DNA from: Thauera humireducens
Lineage (GTDB): Bacteria > Pseudomonadota > Gammaproteobacteria > Burkholderiales > Rhodocyclaceae
DNA: 64,000 nt
Direction: 5' to 3'
Assembly (NCBI RefSeq): GCF_001051995.2
Contig: NZ_CP014646.1
Coordinates: 1,240,001-1,304,000 of the forward strand
The notes below the pieces were generated by a model that did not search any database, was not told where the DNA came from, and saw only the letters and a list, made by a program, of their open reading frames with translations. Shown here piece after piece: positions 42,580 through 52,054 of this stretch. Positions within the stretch are counted from its first letter, which is position 1. Every line of letters starts with the position of its first letter. The translations under genes were made by a program, and so were the position numbers.

Positions 42580-42671
42580 GCACCATCGCAGTGCCTCTCA
42601 TGGTACAGAGTCAGCTCATGCAGCCGGCCGCGCCGATTCGTCAGGAACAGTCGATGGGCACGATGCTTGCA
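42580..42671 (+). promoter_or_regulatory. prkA: Sigma-54 promoter with NtrC-like site upstream of prkA
   Basis: 42656-42671 reads TGGGCACGATGCTTGC, with GG and GC separated by exactly 10 bases as required for -24/-12 elements, close to TGGCACGNNNNTTGC. The -12 lies about 45 bases before the prkA start. At 42580-42594 GCACCATCGCAGTGC fits the NtrC core GCAC-N7-GTGC, about 75 bases upstream. E. coli yeaGH is known to be NtrC/sigma-54-dependent, which supports the assignment. Confidence 0.75.
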
Positions 42672-42715
42672 TGCCAGTTGCACGGTAGCTCGGATCGATT
42701 GCACAGGAGATTGCC

Positions 42716-44638
42716 ATGTCCATCTTCAATGCCTATCAGGCCCGCTTCGAGGCAGCACGCGAAGAGGAAATGTCGCTGCAGGAATACCTCGAACTGTGCC
42801 GCAAGGACCGCATGGCCTACGCCTCGGCCGCCGAACGCATGCTGCAGGCGATCGGCGAACCCGAGCTGGTCGATACCCGCCTCGACCCGCGCCTGTCGCG
42901 CATCTTCTCCAACAAGATCATCCGGCTCTACCCCGCCTTCCGCGACTTCTACGGCATGGAGGAGGCGATCGAGAAGATCGTGTCCTACTTCCGTCATGCG
43001 GCGCAGGGACTGGAGGAGAAGAAGCAGATCCTCTACCTGCTCGGGCCGGTCGGCGGCGGCAAGTCGTCGCTGGCGGAGAAGCTCAAGTCGCTGATCGAGA
43101 AGGTGCCGTTCTACGCGGTGAAGGGCTCGCCGGTGCACGAGTCCCCGCTCGGCCTGTTCGACGTCAATGAGGACGGCCGCATCCTCGAGGACGACTTCGG
43201 CATTCCGCGTCGTTACCTCAACACCATCATGAGCCCGTGGGCGGTCAAGCGCCTGCACGAATTCGGTGGCGACATCACGAAGTTCCGCGTGGTGAAGCTC
43301 AACCCTTCGGTGCTGCGCCAGGTCGCGGTCGCCAAGACCGAGCCGGGCGACGAGAACAACCAGGACATCTCGTCCCTGGTCGGCAAGATCGACATCCGCA
43401 AGCTCGAGCAGTACTCGCAGGACGACCCCGACGCCTACAGCTACTCCGGCGGGCTGTGCCTGGCCAGCCGCGGCCTGCTTGAGTTCGTCGAGATGTTCAA
43501 GGCGCCGATCAAGGTGCTGCACCCGCTGCTCACCGCCACGCAGGAAGGCAACTACAAGGGCACCGAGGGCTTCGGCGCGATCCCCTTCGACGGCATCGTG
43601 ATGGCGCACTCGAACGAGTCCGAATGGGTCGCCTTCAAGAACAACAAGAACAACGAGGCCTTCCTCGACCGCATCTACACGGTCAAGGTGCCCTACTGCC
43701 TGAGGGTGTCGGACGAGATCCGCATCTACGAGAAGCTGCTCGCCCACAGTTCGCTTTCCGAAGCGCCCTGCGCACCCGACACGCTGAAGATGATGGCGCA
43801 ATTCTCGGTGCTGTCGCGCCTGAAGGAACCGGAGAACTCCAGCATCTTCTCCAAGATGCGCGTGTATGACGGCGAGAACCTGAAGGACACCGACCCCAAG
43901 GCCAAGAGCTACCAGGAATACCGCGACTACGCCGGTGTCGACGAAGGCATGACCGGCCTGTCGACCCGCTTCGCCTTCAAGACGCTGTCGAAGGTGTTCA
44001 ACTTCGACCACCGCGAGGTCGCCGCCAACCCGGTACACCTGATGTACGTCCTCGAGCAGCAGATCGAGGCCGAGCAGTTCCCGGCCGATACCGAGGCGCG
44101 CTACCTGGGCTACATCAAGGAATACCTGGCGCCGCGCTACGCCGAGTTCATCGGCAAGGAGATCCAGACCGCCTACCTCGAGAGCTACTCCGAGTACGGT
44201 CAGAACATCTTCGACCGCTACGTGATCTACGCCGACTTCTGGATCCAGGACCAGGAGTTCCGCGATCCCAACACCGGCGAGATCCTCGACCGTGCCGCGC
44301 TCAACGACGAGCTGGAGAAGATCGAGAAGCCTGCCGGCATCAGCAACCCGAAGGACTTCCGCAACGAGGTGGTGAATTTCGTGCTGCGCGCCCGCGCCAA
44401 GCACGACGGCCGCAACCCGAGCTGGACGTCGTACGAGAAGCTGCGCGCGGTGATCGAGAAGAAGATGTTCTCCAACACCGAGGACCTGCTGCCGGTGATC
44501 AGCTTCAACGCCAAGGCCAGCGCCGACGAGCAGAAGAAGCACCAGGACTTCGTCGATCGCATGATCGAGAAGGGCTACACCGAGAAGCAGGTGCGCCTGC
44601 TGTGCGAGTGGTACTTGCGCGTGCGCAAGTCGTCGTGA
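42716..44638 (+). CDS. prkA: PrkA-family serine protein kinase (YeaG)
   Basis: 640 residues. The N-terminal AAA domain has GPVGGGKSSLAEKL as the P-loop and AHSNESEW at the sensor region. The C-terminal kinase-like domain follows (KIDIRKLEQYSQDDPDAYSY... and later FWIQDQEFRDPNTGEILDR). AGGAG precedes the ATG. PrkA/YeaG is linked to stationary-phase and nitrogen-starvation survival. The next two genes are its usual partners yeaH and spoVR, all on plus with short gaps. Confidence 0.95.
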   Translation: MSIFNAYQARFEAAREEEMSLQEYLELCRKDRMAYASAAERMLQAIGEPELVDTRLDPRLSRIFSNKIIRLYPAFRDFYGMEEAIEKIVSYFRHAAQGLEEKKQILYLLGPVGGGKSSLAEKLKSLIEKVPFYAVKGSPVHESPLGLFDVNEDGRILEDDFGIPRRYLNTIMSPWAVKRLHEFGGDITKFRVVKLNPSVLRQVAVAKTEPGDENNQDISSLVGKIDIRKLEQYSQDDPDAYSYSGGLCLASRGLLEFVEMFKAPIKVLHPLLTATQEGNYKGTEGFGAIPFDGIVMAHSNESEWVAFKNNKNNEAFLDRIYTVKVPYCLRVSDEIRIYEKLLAHSSLSEAPCAPDTLKMMAQFSVLSRLKEPENSSIFSKMRVYDGENLKDTDPKAKSYQEYRDYAGVDEGMTGLSTRFAFKTLSKVFNFDHREVAANPVHLMYVLEQQIEAEQFPADTEARYLGYIKEYLAPRYAEFIGKEIQTAYLESYSEYGQNIFDRYVIYADFWIQDQEFRDPNTGEILDRAALNDELEKIEKPAGISNPKDFRNEVVNFVLRARAKHDGRNPSWTSYEKLRAVIEKKMFSNTEDLLPVISFNAKASADEQKKHQDFVDRMIEKGYTEKQVRLLCEWYLRVRKSS

Positions 44639-44707
44639 CGCCATTCGCTTAGGGTGCGCGGCCGGTCGGGCGCGCACCCTCACCGGCTTCGGCCAGAGGG
44701 AGGATGC

Positions 44708-45976
44708 ATGGTCCGCATCATCGATCGACGCTTCGACAGCAAGAACAAGAGCGCGGTTAACCGCCAGCGCTTCATGCGTCGCTTCAAGCAGCAGATCCGC
44801 AAGGCGGTCTCCGAGGCCATCCAGGGCCGCTCGATCCGCGACCTGGAAAATGGCGAAGAGGTGTCGATACCGGCGCGCGACCTGTCCGAGCCCTCGCTGC
44901 ATCACGGCAAGGGTGGCATCTGGGAACAGGTGTTCGCGGGCAACGACCAGTTCAGCTCGGGCGACCTGATCAACCGGCCGCTCGGCGGCGGGGCGGGCGG
45001 TTCGGGCAAGGGCAAGGCAAGCAACGAGGGCGAGCACGAGGATGACTTCGTGTTCCAGCTCTCGCGCGAGGAGTTCCTCGAGCTGTTCTTCGAGGATCTC
45101 GAACTGCCGCGCCTGGTGCGCACCCAGCTGGCCAAGGTCACCGACTACAAGACGCAACGCGCCGGCTTCACCTCCGACGGCGTACCGGCGAACATCAACA
45201 TCATCCGCTCGATGCGCGGCGCCCTGGGTCGCCGGCTGGCGCTCGGCTCGCCCTACGCCGGCCGGCTGCGCGAGTTGCAGCAGCAGCTCGACGACGCCCT
45301 CGCCCGCGACGGCGAGGACAGCGCGGACGTGCAGGCGCTGCGCGACGAGATCGGGCTGCTGCGCGCCAAGATCGACCGCATCCCTTTCATCGACAGCTTC
45401 GACCTGCGCTACAACAACCGCATCAAGGTACCCCGCCCCACCACGCAGGCGGTGATGTTCTGCCTGATGGACGTGTCGGGCTCGATGGACGAGGAGCGCA
45501 AATCCACCGCCAAGCGCTTCTTCATGCTGCTGTACCTGTTCCTGACGCGCAGCTACGAGCACATCGAGGTCGTCTTCATCCGCCACCACACGGTGGCGAA
45601 GGAGGTGGACGAGGAGGAGTTCTTCCACTCGCGCGAATCGGGCGGCACCGTGGTGTCCAGCGCACTGGTGCTGATGCGCGACATCCTGCGCGAGCGCTAC
45701 GCCAACGGCCAGTGGAACATCTATGGCGCGCAGGCCTCGGACGGCGACAACTGGGACAACGATTCGCCCGTGTGCGGGAAGTTGCTCGGCAACGAGATCC
45801 TGCCCTGGTGCCAGTACTTCGCCTATATCGAGATCACCGCCGGCGAGCCGCAGAATCTGTGGCGCGAGTACATGAAGATCGGCGGCGAACACGACAACTT
45901 CGCCATGCAGCGCATCGAATCGCCGGCCGACATCTACCCGGTGTTCCGCGAACTGTTCAAGAAGACGATCACATGA
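44708..45976 (+). CDS. yeaH: DUF444 protein YeaH
   Basis: 422 residues from MVRIIDRRFDSKNKS, with GGAGG just upstream. It has a basic N-terminus, a Gly-rich linker (about residues 75-90), and a von Willebrand A-like domain with a degenerate MIDAS motif, MDVSGSMDEERK. YeaH works with the PrkA/YeaG kinase in stress adaptation; its biochemical role is unsettled. The stop overlaps the spoVR ATG by 4 bases. Confidence 0.93.
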   Translation: MVRIIDRRFDSKNKSAVNRQRFMRRFKQQIRKAVSEAIQGRSIRDLENGEEVSIPARDLSEPSLHHGKGGIWEQVFAGNDQFSSGDLINRPLGGGAGGSGKGKASNEGEHEDDFVFQLSREEFLELFFEDLELPRLVRTQLAKVTDYKTQRAGFTSDGVPANINIIRSMRGALGRRLALGSPYAGRLRELQQQLDDALARDGEDSADVQALRDEIGLLRAKIDRIPFIDSFDLRYNNRIKVPRPTTQAVMFCLMDVSGSMDEERKSTAKRFFMLLYLFLTRSYEHIEVVFIRHHTVAKEVDEEEFFHSRESGGTVVSSALVLMRDILRERYANGQWNIYGAQASDGDNWDNDSPVCGKLLGNEILPWCQYFAYIEITAGEPQNLWREYMKIGGEHDNFAMQRIESPADIYPVFRELFKKTIT

Positions 45977-47511
45977 AGCGCACTACCGTACGCAAACCCG
46001 AGCCCCTGCCGAGCGGCTCCGAGTGGTCGACCGAGAGCATCGACCTCTACAACGCCGAGATCGCGCGCGTCGCCGCCCACTACCGGCTCGACACCTATCC
46101 GGTGCAGGTCGAGATCATCACCGCCGAACAGATGATGGACGCCTACGCCTCGGTCGGCATGCCGGTGAACTACCACCACTGGTCCTTCGGCAAGCATTTC
46201 CTCGCCACCGAGAAGGGCTACCGGCGTGGCCAGATGGGACTGGCCTACGAGATCGTCATCAACTCCAACCCCTGCATCGCCTATCTGATGGAGGAGAACA
46301 CGCTGCCGATGCAGGGCCTCGTGATCGCCCACGCGGCCTACGGCCACAACAGCTTCTTCAAGGGCAACTACCTGTTCCGCACCTGGACCAACGCCGACGC
46401 GATCATCGACTACCTGGTCTTCGCGCGGAACTACATCGGCCAGTGCGAAGAGCGCCATGGCGAGGAGGCCGTCGAGTTGCTGCTCGACTCCTGCCACGCG
46501 CTGATGAGCCTCGGCGTCGACCGCTACAAGCGCCCGCCCAAACTCTCGCTCGCCAAGGAGAAGCTGCGCCAGCAGGAGCGCGAGGAATACCTGCAGGGCC
46601 AGGTCAACGACCTGTGGCGCACGCTGCCGGCGCACGAGGTCAGGACCGGTGCGCGCGAGGAGGCCCGCTTCCCGCCCGAACCCGAGGAGAACCTGCTCTA
46701 TTTCATCGAGAAAAACGCGCCCCTGCTCGAACCCTGGCAGCGCGAGGTGGTGCGCATCGTACGCAAGGTCGCGCAGTATTTCTTCCCGCAGCGCCAGACC
46801 CAGGTCATGAACGAAGGCTGGGCCACGTTCTGGCACTACACCCTGCTCAACCACCTGTACGACGAGGGCCTGCTGGCCGACAGCTTCATGCTGGAGTTCC
46901 TGCAGTCGCACACCAATGTCGTCTATCAGCCGCCCTACAACAGCCGCTGGTACAACGGCATCAACCCCTACGCCCTCGGCTTCGCGATGTGGCAGGACAT
47001 TCGCCGGATCTGCGAGCAGCCGGACGACGAGGACCGCCGCTGGTTCCCCGAGATCGCCGGCAGCGACTGGCTCGAGACCTTCGACTTCGCGATGCGCAAC
47101 TTCAAGGACGAGAGCTTCATCGCCCAGTACCTGTCGCCCAAGGTCATGCGTGACTTCCGCATGTTCGCCGTGCTCGACGACGACCGCGAGGACAAGCTCA
47201 AGGTGTCCGCCATCCACAACGACGAAGGTTTTCGTCGGGTGAGCGACATCCTCTCCGACCAGTACAACCTTGGCGCGCGCGAACCCAACGTGCAAGTGTG
47301 GAGCGTCGACCTGCGCGGCGACCGTTCCCTCACATTGCGCCACACACCCTACCACCGCAGACCGCTCGGCGACAGCGCCGAGGAGGTCATGCGCCACGTC
47401 GCCCGGCTATGGGGTTTCACCGTAAGGCTGGAGACCGTGGATGAATCGGGCAACGCCGAAGTCAAGCACGAGATCCGCAGCGAGAAGCGTCGAGGCGCCG
47501 CCCTGATCTGA
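45973..47511 (+). CDS. spoVR: SpoVR-family protein (YcgB)
   Basis: 512 residues from MKRTTVRKPE. Family signatures include YHHWSFGKHF, MNEGWATFWHY, and NPYALGFAMWQDIRRI. Histidines and glutamates in the centre (HHW, NEGWATFWHY) suggest a metal-dependent fold. Known as SpoVR in Bacillus cortex formation and as YcgB in enterobacteria, where it belongs to the prkA-yeaH-spoVR stress operon. Its biochemical activity is unknown. Confidence 0.94.
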   Translation: MKRTTVRKPEPLPSGSEWSTESIDLYNAEIARVAAHYRLDTYPVQVEIITAEQMMDAYASVGMPVNYHHWSFGKHFLATEKGYRRGQMGLAYEIVINSNPCIAYLMEENTLPMQGLVIAHAAYGHNSFFKGNYLFRTWTNADAIIDYLVFARNYIGQCEERHGEEAVELLLDSCHALMSLGVDRYKRPPKLSLAKEKLRQQEREEYLQGQVNDLWRTLPAHEVRTGAREEARFPPEPEENLLYFIEKNAPLLEPWQREVVRIVRKVAQYFFPQRQTQVMNEGWATFWHYTLLNHLYDEGLLADSFMLEFLQSHTNVVYQPPYNSRWYNGINPYALGFAMWQDIRRICEQPDDEDRRWFPEIAGSDWLETFDFAMRNFKDESFIAQYLSPKVMRDFRMFAVLDDDREDKLKVSAIHNDEGFRRVSDILSDQYNLGAREPNVQVWSVDLRGDRSLTLRHTPYHRRPLGDSAEEVMRHVARLWGFTVRLETVDESGNAEVKHEIRSEKRRGAALI

Positions 47512-47569
47512 GGCCGCGCAGCGCTGCGAACAGGACGTAGAATCCGGGGGTCCAGCCCCGGAGTCCCCC

Positions 47570-49126
47570 ATGTACAGTGCATCGCGCCCGATCTACGCCG
47601 TCGCCGGCATCCGCGAAATCGAGAGCAAGCTCATCCCCAGCGCACGCCCCTCCCTGATGGAGCGCGCGGGCCGCGCGGCGGCCGAGGACGCGGTGCGACT
47701 GATCATGGACCGCCCGGGTCCGATCCTCATCGCCTGCGGGCCCGGCAACAACGGCGGCGACGGTTTCGTGATGGCGCGCCAGCTGGCCCAGGCCGGGCGC
47801 GAGGTGCAGGTCGCCTTCGCCGGCGACGCCCACGCGCTGCCTGCCGACGCCGCCAAGGCCTGCGCCGACTACCTGGCCGCAGGCGGAAACATGGTGTCCG
47901 ACCTGCCGGCCGCGCCTGCGCAGGGCTGGGCGCTGGTCGTCGATGCGATCTTCGGCATCGGCCTCAAGCGACCCGTTGAAGGGCGCTACGCGGACTGGAT
48001 CCGCACGCTCAACGCGCAGTCCTCGCCGCGCATGGCACTCGACGTGCCGAGCGGGCTGAATGCCGACACCGGGCAGCCCCTCGGTGCCACCTTCCGCGCC
48101 AGCCACACGACCACCTTCATCGCGCTCAAGCCCGGGCTGCTGACCAACGACGGCCCGGACTACTGCGGCGAGATCAACGTCCAGCGCCTCGACATCGACC
48201 CGCCCGCCTGGCTGCCCGCAGCCGGGCACGCGGTCACGCCCGCGCTCTTCCGCACACAACTGGTGCCGCGTCCGCGCAACAGCCACAAGGGGCTGTATGG
48301 CGACGCCGCCATCCTCGGCGGCAATGCCGGCATGGTCGGCGCGGCACTCCTCGCGGGCCGCGCAGCGCTCTGGCTGGGCACCGGGCGGGTCTATGTCGGC
48401 CTGCTCGACCCCAATGGCCCGGCGGTCGACTTCGCCCACCCGGAGCTGATGCTGCGCCAGGCCTCACGCCTGCCCGAGCGCCTGAGCGCGCTGGCGATCG
48501 GGCCCGGCCTCGGTACCGAGGACGCCTCGCTTGCCGAGCTGAGTTCGGCGCTCGCGCGCGAGATTCCGCTGGTGCTCGACGCCGATGCGCTGAACCTCAT
48601 CGGTCGCGACCCGCAGTTGCAGGCGATGCTCGCAGCCCGTCGGGCGCCCAGTGTGCTGACGCCCCATCCCGCCGAGGCCGGACGCCTGCTCGGCCTCACC
48701 ACCGCCGCAGTGCAGGCCGACCGGCTGCAGGCTGCGATCGACATTGCCGCGCGGCTGCACGCACTCGTGGTGCTGAAGGGCTGCGGCTCGATCATCGCCA
48801 CCCCGGACGGTCGCTGGTTCATCAACGGCACCGGCCACCCGGGCATGGCCAGCGCCGGGATGGGCGACGTGCTCACCGGCCTCGTCGTGGGCTTCCTCGC
48901 CCAGGGTTGGCCGGCGGAGGCGGCGCTGATCGCCGGCGTTCACCTGCACGGCGCCGCCGCCGACCGCCTCGCGCGCGAGGGCATCGGCCCGATCGGCTTG
49001 AGCGCAAGCGAAACGATCGATGCGGCACGCGGCGTCTTCAACGGCTGGCTGATCGAGGCCCAGCAGGGCGATCACCGCGAGAAGCCGCGCGACGCCCGCC
49101 CGCTGCTGTCGCTGGGCGCGCGCTGA
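47570..49126 (+). CDS. nnrD: Bifunctional NAD(P)HX epimerase / ADP-dependent dehydratase
   Basis: 518 residues. The N-terminal YjeF epimerase domain has MERAGRAAAEDA, GPGNNGGDGFVMARQL and DAIFGIGLKRPVEG. The C-terminal kinase-fold dehydratase domain has KGLYGDAAILGG, LDADALNLI, TPHPAEAGRLLG and the GTGHPGMASAGMGDVLTG nucleotide/catalytic loop with its Asp. It repairs hydrated NADH and NADPH. The next gene starts immediately after its stop. Confidence 0.95.
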   Translation: MYSASRPIYAVAGIREIESKLIPSARPSLMERAGRAAAEDAVRLIMDRPGPILIACGPGNNGGDGFVMARQLAQAGREVQVAFAGDAHALPADAAKACADYLAAGGNMVSDLPAAPAQGWALVVDAIFGIGLKRPVEGRYADWIRTLNAQSSPRMALDVPSGLNADTGQPLGATFRASHTTTFIALKPGLLTNDGPDYCGEINVQRLDIDPPAWLPAAGHAVTPALFRTQLVPRPRNSHKGLYGDAAILGGNAGMVGAALLAGRAALWLGTGRVYVGLLDPNGPAVDFAHPELMLRQASRLPERLSALAIGPGLGTEDASLAELSSALAREIPLVLDADALNLIGRDPQLQAMLAARRAPSVLTPHPAEAGRLLGLTTAAVQADRLQAAIDIAARLHALVVLKGCGSIIATPDGRWFINGTGHPGMASAGMGDVLTGLVVGFLAQGWPAEAALIAGVHLHGAAADRLAREGIGPIGLSASETIDAARGVFNGWLIEAQQGDHREKPRDARPLLSLGAR

Positions 49127-50056
49127 ATGGCGGACGTCCAGGGCGGCCTCGCGCCGCGGCCACCCGATGCGCCGCCTGCCCCGCTACTCAAAGCCATCCT
49201 GATGCTGCTCGGCGCGGTGACGCTGTTCGTGCTCCTCGACGCCACCGCCAGCCACCTGGGCAAGACCTACCCCGTGCCCATGCTGGTCTGGGCGCGCTAC
49301 ACCGTGCATTGCCTGCTGATGGTGGTGTTCCTGGCGCCAAGCATGCGCCTGCGGCTGGTCAGCACCGCTCGCCCACGCCGGCAGATCGTTCGCGCCCTGT
49401 GCCTGCTCGCCACCACCTTTTTCGGCATGGCCGCCTTCATCCGCATGCCACTGGCCGAGACGACGGCGATCATCTTCCTCTCGCCGCTCCTCGTCACCGT
49501 GCTCGCCGGCCCCCTGCTCGGCGAACGCATCGGCGCGCTGCGCTGGGCGGCTTCGATCGGCGGATTCATCGGCGTGCTGCTGATCGCCCGCCCGGGCAGC
49601 GGACTGTCGCCCGAAGGCGTCACCTTCGCGCTCGGCGCGGCACTCATGTACGCGATCTACCAGATCCAGACCCGCCAGCTATCGGCCACGGAGAACCCGG
49701 TGACGATGCTGTTCTACACCGCGCTCACCGGCACCCTGGCGATGACCCTGCTGTTGCCCTGGATCTGGGGCGGCCCCCTGCCCGGGCTGGTCGATGGCCT
49801 GCTGATCATTGCCCTCGGCCTGTTCGGCGGCATCGGCCACTTCCTGCTGATCCGGGCCTTCCGCGAGGCGCCGGCCTCGGTGCTGTCGCCGATCCTCTAT
49901 GCGCAGCTGGTCATCGCCACCTTCGTCGGCGCCCTGCTCTTCGGCCACATCCCCGACCTGCCCGCCCTCACCGGCATCCTGATCATCGCCGGCGCGGGGG
50001 CCGTCATCGCCCTCGACGGCCAGCGAAAACACGCGGCAGGTCGCCACAAGGGCTGA
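49127..50056 (+). CDS. EamA/DMT-family transporter
   Basis: 309 residues with ten predicted helices forming two EamA repeats, including LAETTAIIFLSPLLVTVLAGPLLGERIG (first repeat end) and APASVLSPILYAQLVIATFVGALLFG (second). The ATG directly follows the stop of nnrD. It is a small-molecule exporter-type permease; substrate is not predictable. It converges on the second, related EamA gene on the opposite strand. Confidence 0.9.
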   Translation: MADVQGGLAPRPPDAPPAPLLKAILMLLGAVTLFVLLDATASHLGKTYPVPMLVWARYTVHCLLMVVFLAPSMRLRLVSTARPRRQIVRALCLLATTFFGMAAFIRMPLAETTAIIFLSPLLVTVLAGPLLGERIGALRWAASIGGFIGVLLIARPGSGLSPEGVTFALGAALMYAIYQIQTRQLSATENPVTMLFYTALTGTLAMTLLLPWIWGGPLPGLVDGLLIIALGLFGGIGHFLLIRAFREAPASVLSPILYAQLVIATFVGALLFGHIPDLPALTGILIIAGAGAVIALDGQRKHAAGRHKG

Positions 50057-50078
50057 GCCATCGACCGCCCGGATGCCC

Positions 50079-50969
50079 TCAGTCGGGTCTCCGGGCGCGC
50101 CACGGCAAGCGGGCCAGCACCCCTGTGGCGAGCCCGGTCCCCGCGAGGATCACACCGCAGCCCAGCAGCATGCGCAGGCTGATCGTCTCATCCAGCACCA
50201 CCGCGCCCCAGAACATGCCGAAGGCGGGGATCAGGAAGGTCACCGTCACCGTACGCGACGGCCCCACGCTCGCCATCAGGCGGAAGAAGATGACGTAGGC
50301 GAGGCCGGTGCACACCACCGCCAGCACCACCACTGCCAGCCACACCTCGACACCCGGAAGTTGCGCCGGCCAGCTCGCGATGGCGGGCGCCAGCAACACC
50401 AGCGCGGCGAAGAACTGGCTGCCGGTCGCCGTGGCCATCGGCGGCACGCCGGTGAGATGGCGCTTGGTCAGTGCCGCGGCAATGCCGTAGGACAGCGTGG
50501 CGCCGAGGCAGGCCAGCACCGCCCAGCCGCTGCCGCCCGCCGAGAACGACGCCTGCCCCCACACCAGCACGACCACCCCGCACAGGCCGAGCAACATGCC
50601 CGCCAGCGCCGTTCCGGTGAGGCGGTCGTTGAGCCACGCCCAGGCCACGAGCGCGGTGAAGAGCGGCGTGGTCGCATTGACGATCGAGGCGAGTCCGGCG
50701 CTGACCGACTGCAGCGCATAGCCGTAGAAAACGAAAGGCAAGGCCGATGCGAAGAAACCCACGACCAGCAGGGCCTTCCAGCGCCGCAGCAGGATCTCGA
50801 GTCCGCCCTGCAGGGCAAGAAGTGGCAACAGCACCACTGCCGCAAGGCCGACGCGCAGCGCCATCAGCGGAAACGCGCCAAGGGCCGGCGCCGCGATGCG
50901 CATCAGCAGGAAGGACGCGCCCCAGATGGCCGCGAGCACGAAGAGTTCGACAAGATCCCGAGGCTTCAC
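50079..50969 (-). CDS. EamA/DMT-family transporter, second copy
   Basis: About 296 residues from a GTG (VKPRDLVELFVLAAIWGASFLLM), chosen because upstream frame is low-complexity and rich in Arg; no strong ribosome-binding site is seen. Ten helices and two EamA repeats are visible (NATTPLFTALVAWAWLNDRLTGTA; IPAFGMFWGAVVLDETISLRMLLGCGVIL). It is only distantly like its neighbour at 49127-50056, so not a recent tandem duplicate. Confidence 0.88.
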   Translation of the reverse strand: MKPRDLVELFVLAAIWGASFLLMRIAAPALGAFPLMALRVGLAAVVLLPLLALQGGLEILLRRWKALLVVGFFASALPFVFYGYALQSVSAGLASIVNATTPLFTALVAWAWLNDRLTGTALAGMLLGLCGVVVLVWGQASFSAGGSGWAVLACLGATLSYGIAAALTKRHLTGVPPMATATGSQFFAALVLLAPAIASWPAQLPGVEVWLAVVVLAVVCTGLAYVIFFRLMASVGPSRTVTVTFLIPAFGMFWGAVVLDETISLRMLLGCGVILAGTGLATGVLARLPWRARRPD

Positions 50970-51063
50970 GACGAGGCGCCTGTATGAGGGTTGGCGCACG
51001 GCGGCAAGGGGCCGTGCATGAGCGGTGCATTGTGGCCGTCGCGACGGAGCGCGCCAATCCGGA

Positions 51064-51108
51064 AAACGACGAATATGGAAACGACGAATATGGAGACGAC
51101 GAATTGCC
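51064..51108. repeat. 15-bp tandem repeat, three units
   Basis: AAACGACGAATATGG occurs twice in tandem (51064-51078, 51079-51093), followed by AGACGACGAATTGCC, which diverges at the end. It lies in the divergent region between the second EamA gene and nadC. It may be a simple slippage product or a regulatory repeat. TGCTAGACT at about 51150 is a possible -10 for nadC. Confidence 0.6.
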
Positions 51109-51190
51109 GATCGGCGATCCTCACACGGCCACGGCCGGCCAAGCACGGTGCTAGACTTTCGCCTCTCATCGAATCACAGCGGTCACTACC

Positions 51191-52036
51191 ATGCTCTCCG
51201 AACAGCTCCGTGTCGAAATCCAGCGCAACATCGCCGCCTCCCTCGCCGAAGACATCGGCACCGGCGACCTCACCGCGCGGCTGATCGCGCCCGACACCGA
51301 GGCCCGCGGTCGCGTCATCACCCGCGAGGATGCAGTGATCTGCGGCACGGCCTGGTTCGACGCCGCCTTCGCCGCGCTCAGCCCCGCCGCCATCGTCAAC
51401 TGGCACGTCAAGGACGGCGACACCGTCAAGGCCGGCGACGTGTTGTGCGACATCGTCGCGCGCGCCCGGGTGCTGCTGACCGCGGAGCGCACCGCGCTCA
51501 ACTTCCTGCAGCTGCTGTCGGGCACGGCCACCGTGACACGCCGCTTCGTCGACGCCGTCGCGGGCACCCGCGCCAGGATCGTGGACACGCGCAAGACCCT
51601 GCCCGGCCTGCGTCTGGCGCAGAAGTACGCGGTCGCGGTCGGCGGCGGCACCAACCACCGCGTCGGCCTCTACGACGGCATCCTGATCAAGGAGAACCAC
51701 ATCATCGCTGCGGGCGGCATTCGCGAAGTCGTGGAACAGGCGCGCAGCATCGCGCCCTCCAACGTCTTCATCGAGGTCGAAGTCGAGAACCTCGACGAGC
51801 TGCGCGAAGCGCTGGATGCCGGCGTGACGATGGTGCTGCTCGACAACATGAGCCTCGACGAAATGCGCGAAGCCGTCGCCATCACCGCGGGTCGCGCCGA
51901 GCTGGAAGCCTCCGGCGGCGTGAATCTGGAGCGCGTGCGCGCCATCGCCGAGACCGGCGTCGATCGCATCTCGATCGGCACCCTGACCAAGGACGTGCGC
52001 GCGCTCGACCTGTCGCTGCGCCACGTCGAAGACTGA
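51191..52036 (+). CDS. nadC: Nicotinate-nucleotide pyrophosphorylase (quinolinate phosphoribosyltransferase)
   Basis: 281 residues. NadC motifs: [48 protein letters not shown], and [21 protein letters not shown], which hold the phosphoribosyl and quinolinate-binding Arg/Lys/His. [24 protein letters not shown] closes the barrel. It makes nicotinate mononucleotide in de novo NAD synthesis. The following gene is separated by 18 bases. Confidence 0.97.
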   Translation: MLSEQLRVEIQRNIAASLAEDIGTGDLTARLIAPDTEARGRVITREDAVICGTAWFDAAFAALSPAAIVNWHVKDGDTVKAGDVLCDIVARARVLLTAERTALNFLQLLSGTATVTRRFVDAVAGTRARIVDTRKTLPGLRLAQKYAVAVGGGTNHRVGLYDGILIKENHIIAAGGIREVVEQARSIAPSNVFIEVEVENLDELREALDAGVTMVLLDNMSLDEMREAVAITAGRAELEASGGVNLERVRAIAETGVDRISIGTLTKDVRALDLSLRHVED

Positions 52037-52054
52037 GCACCGCTGCGTCGAACG

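Noticed and set aside
42641..45892. A minus-strand open frame of over 1,000 codons
   Set aside because: It is antisense to prkA and yeaH, has no recognisable motif, and shows the biased composition of a shadow frame.
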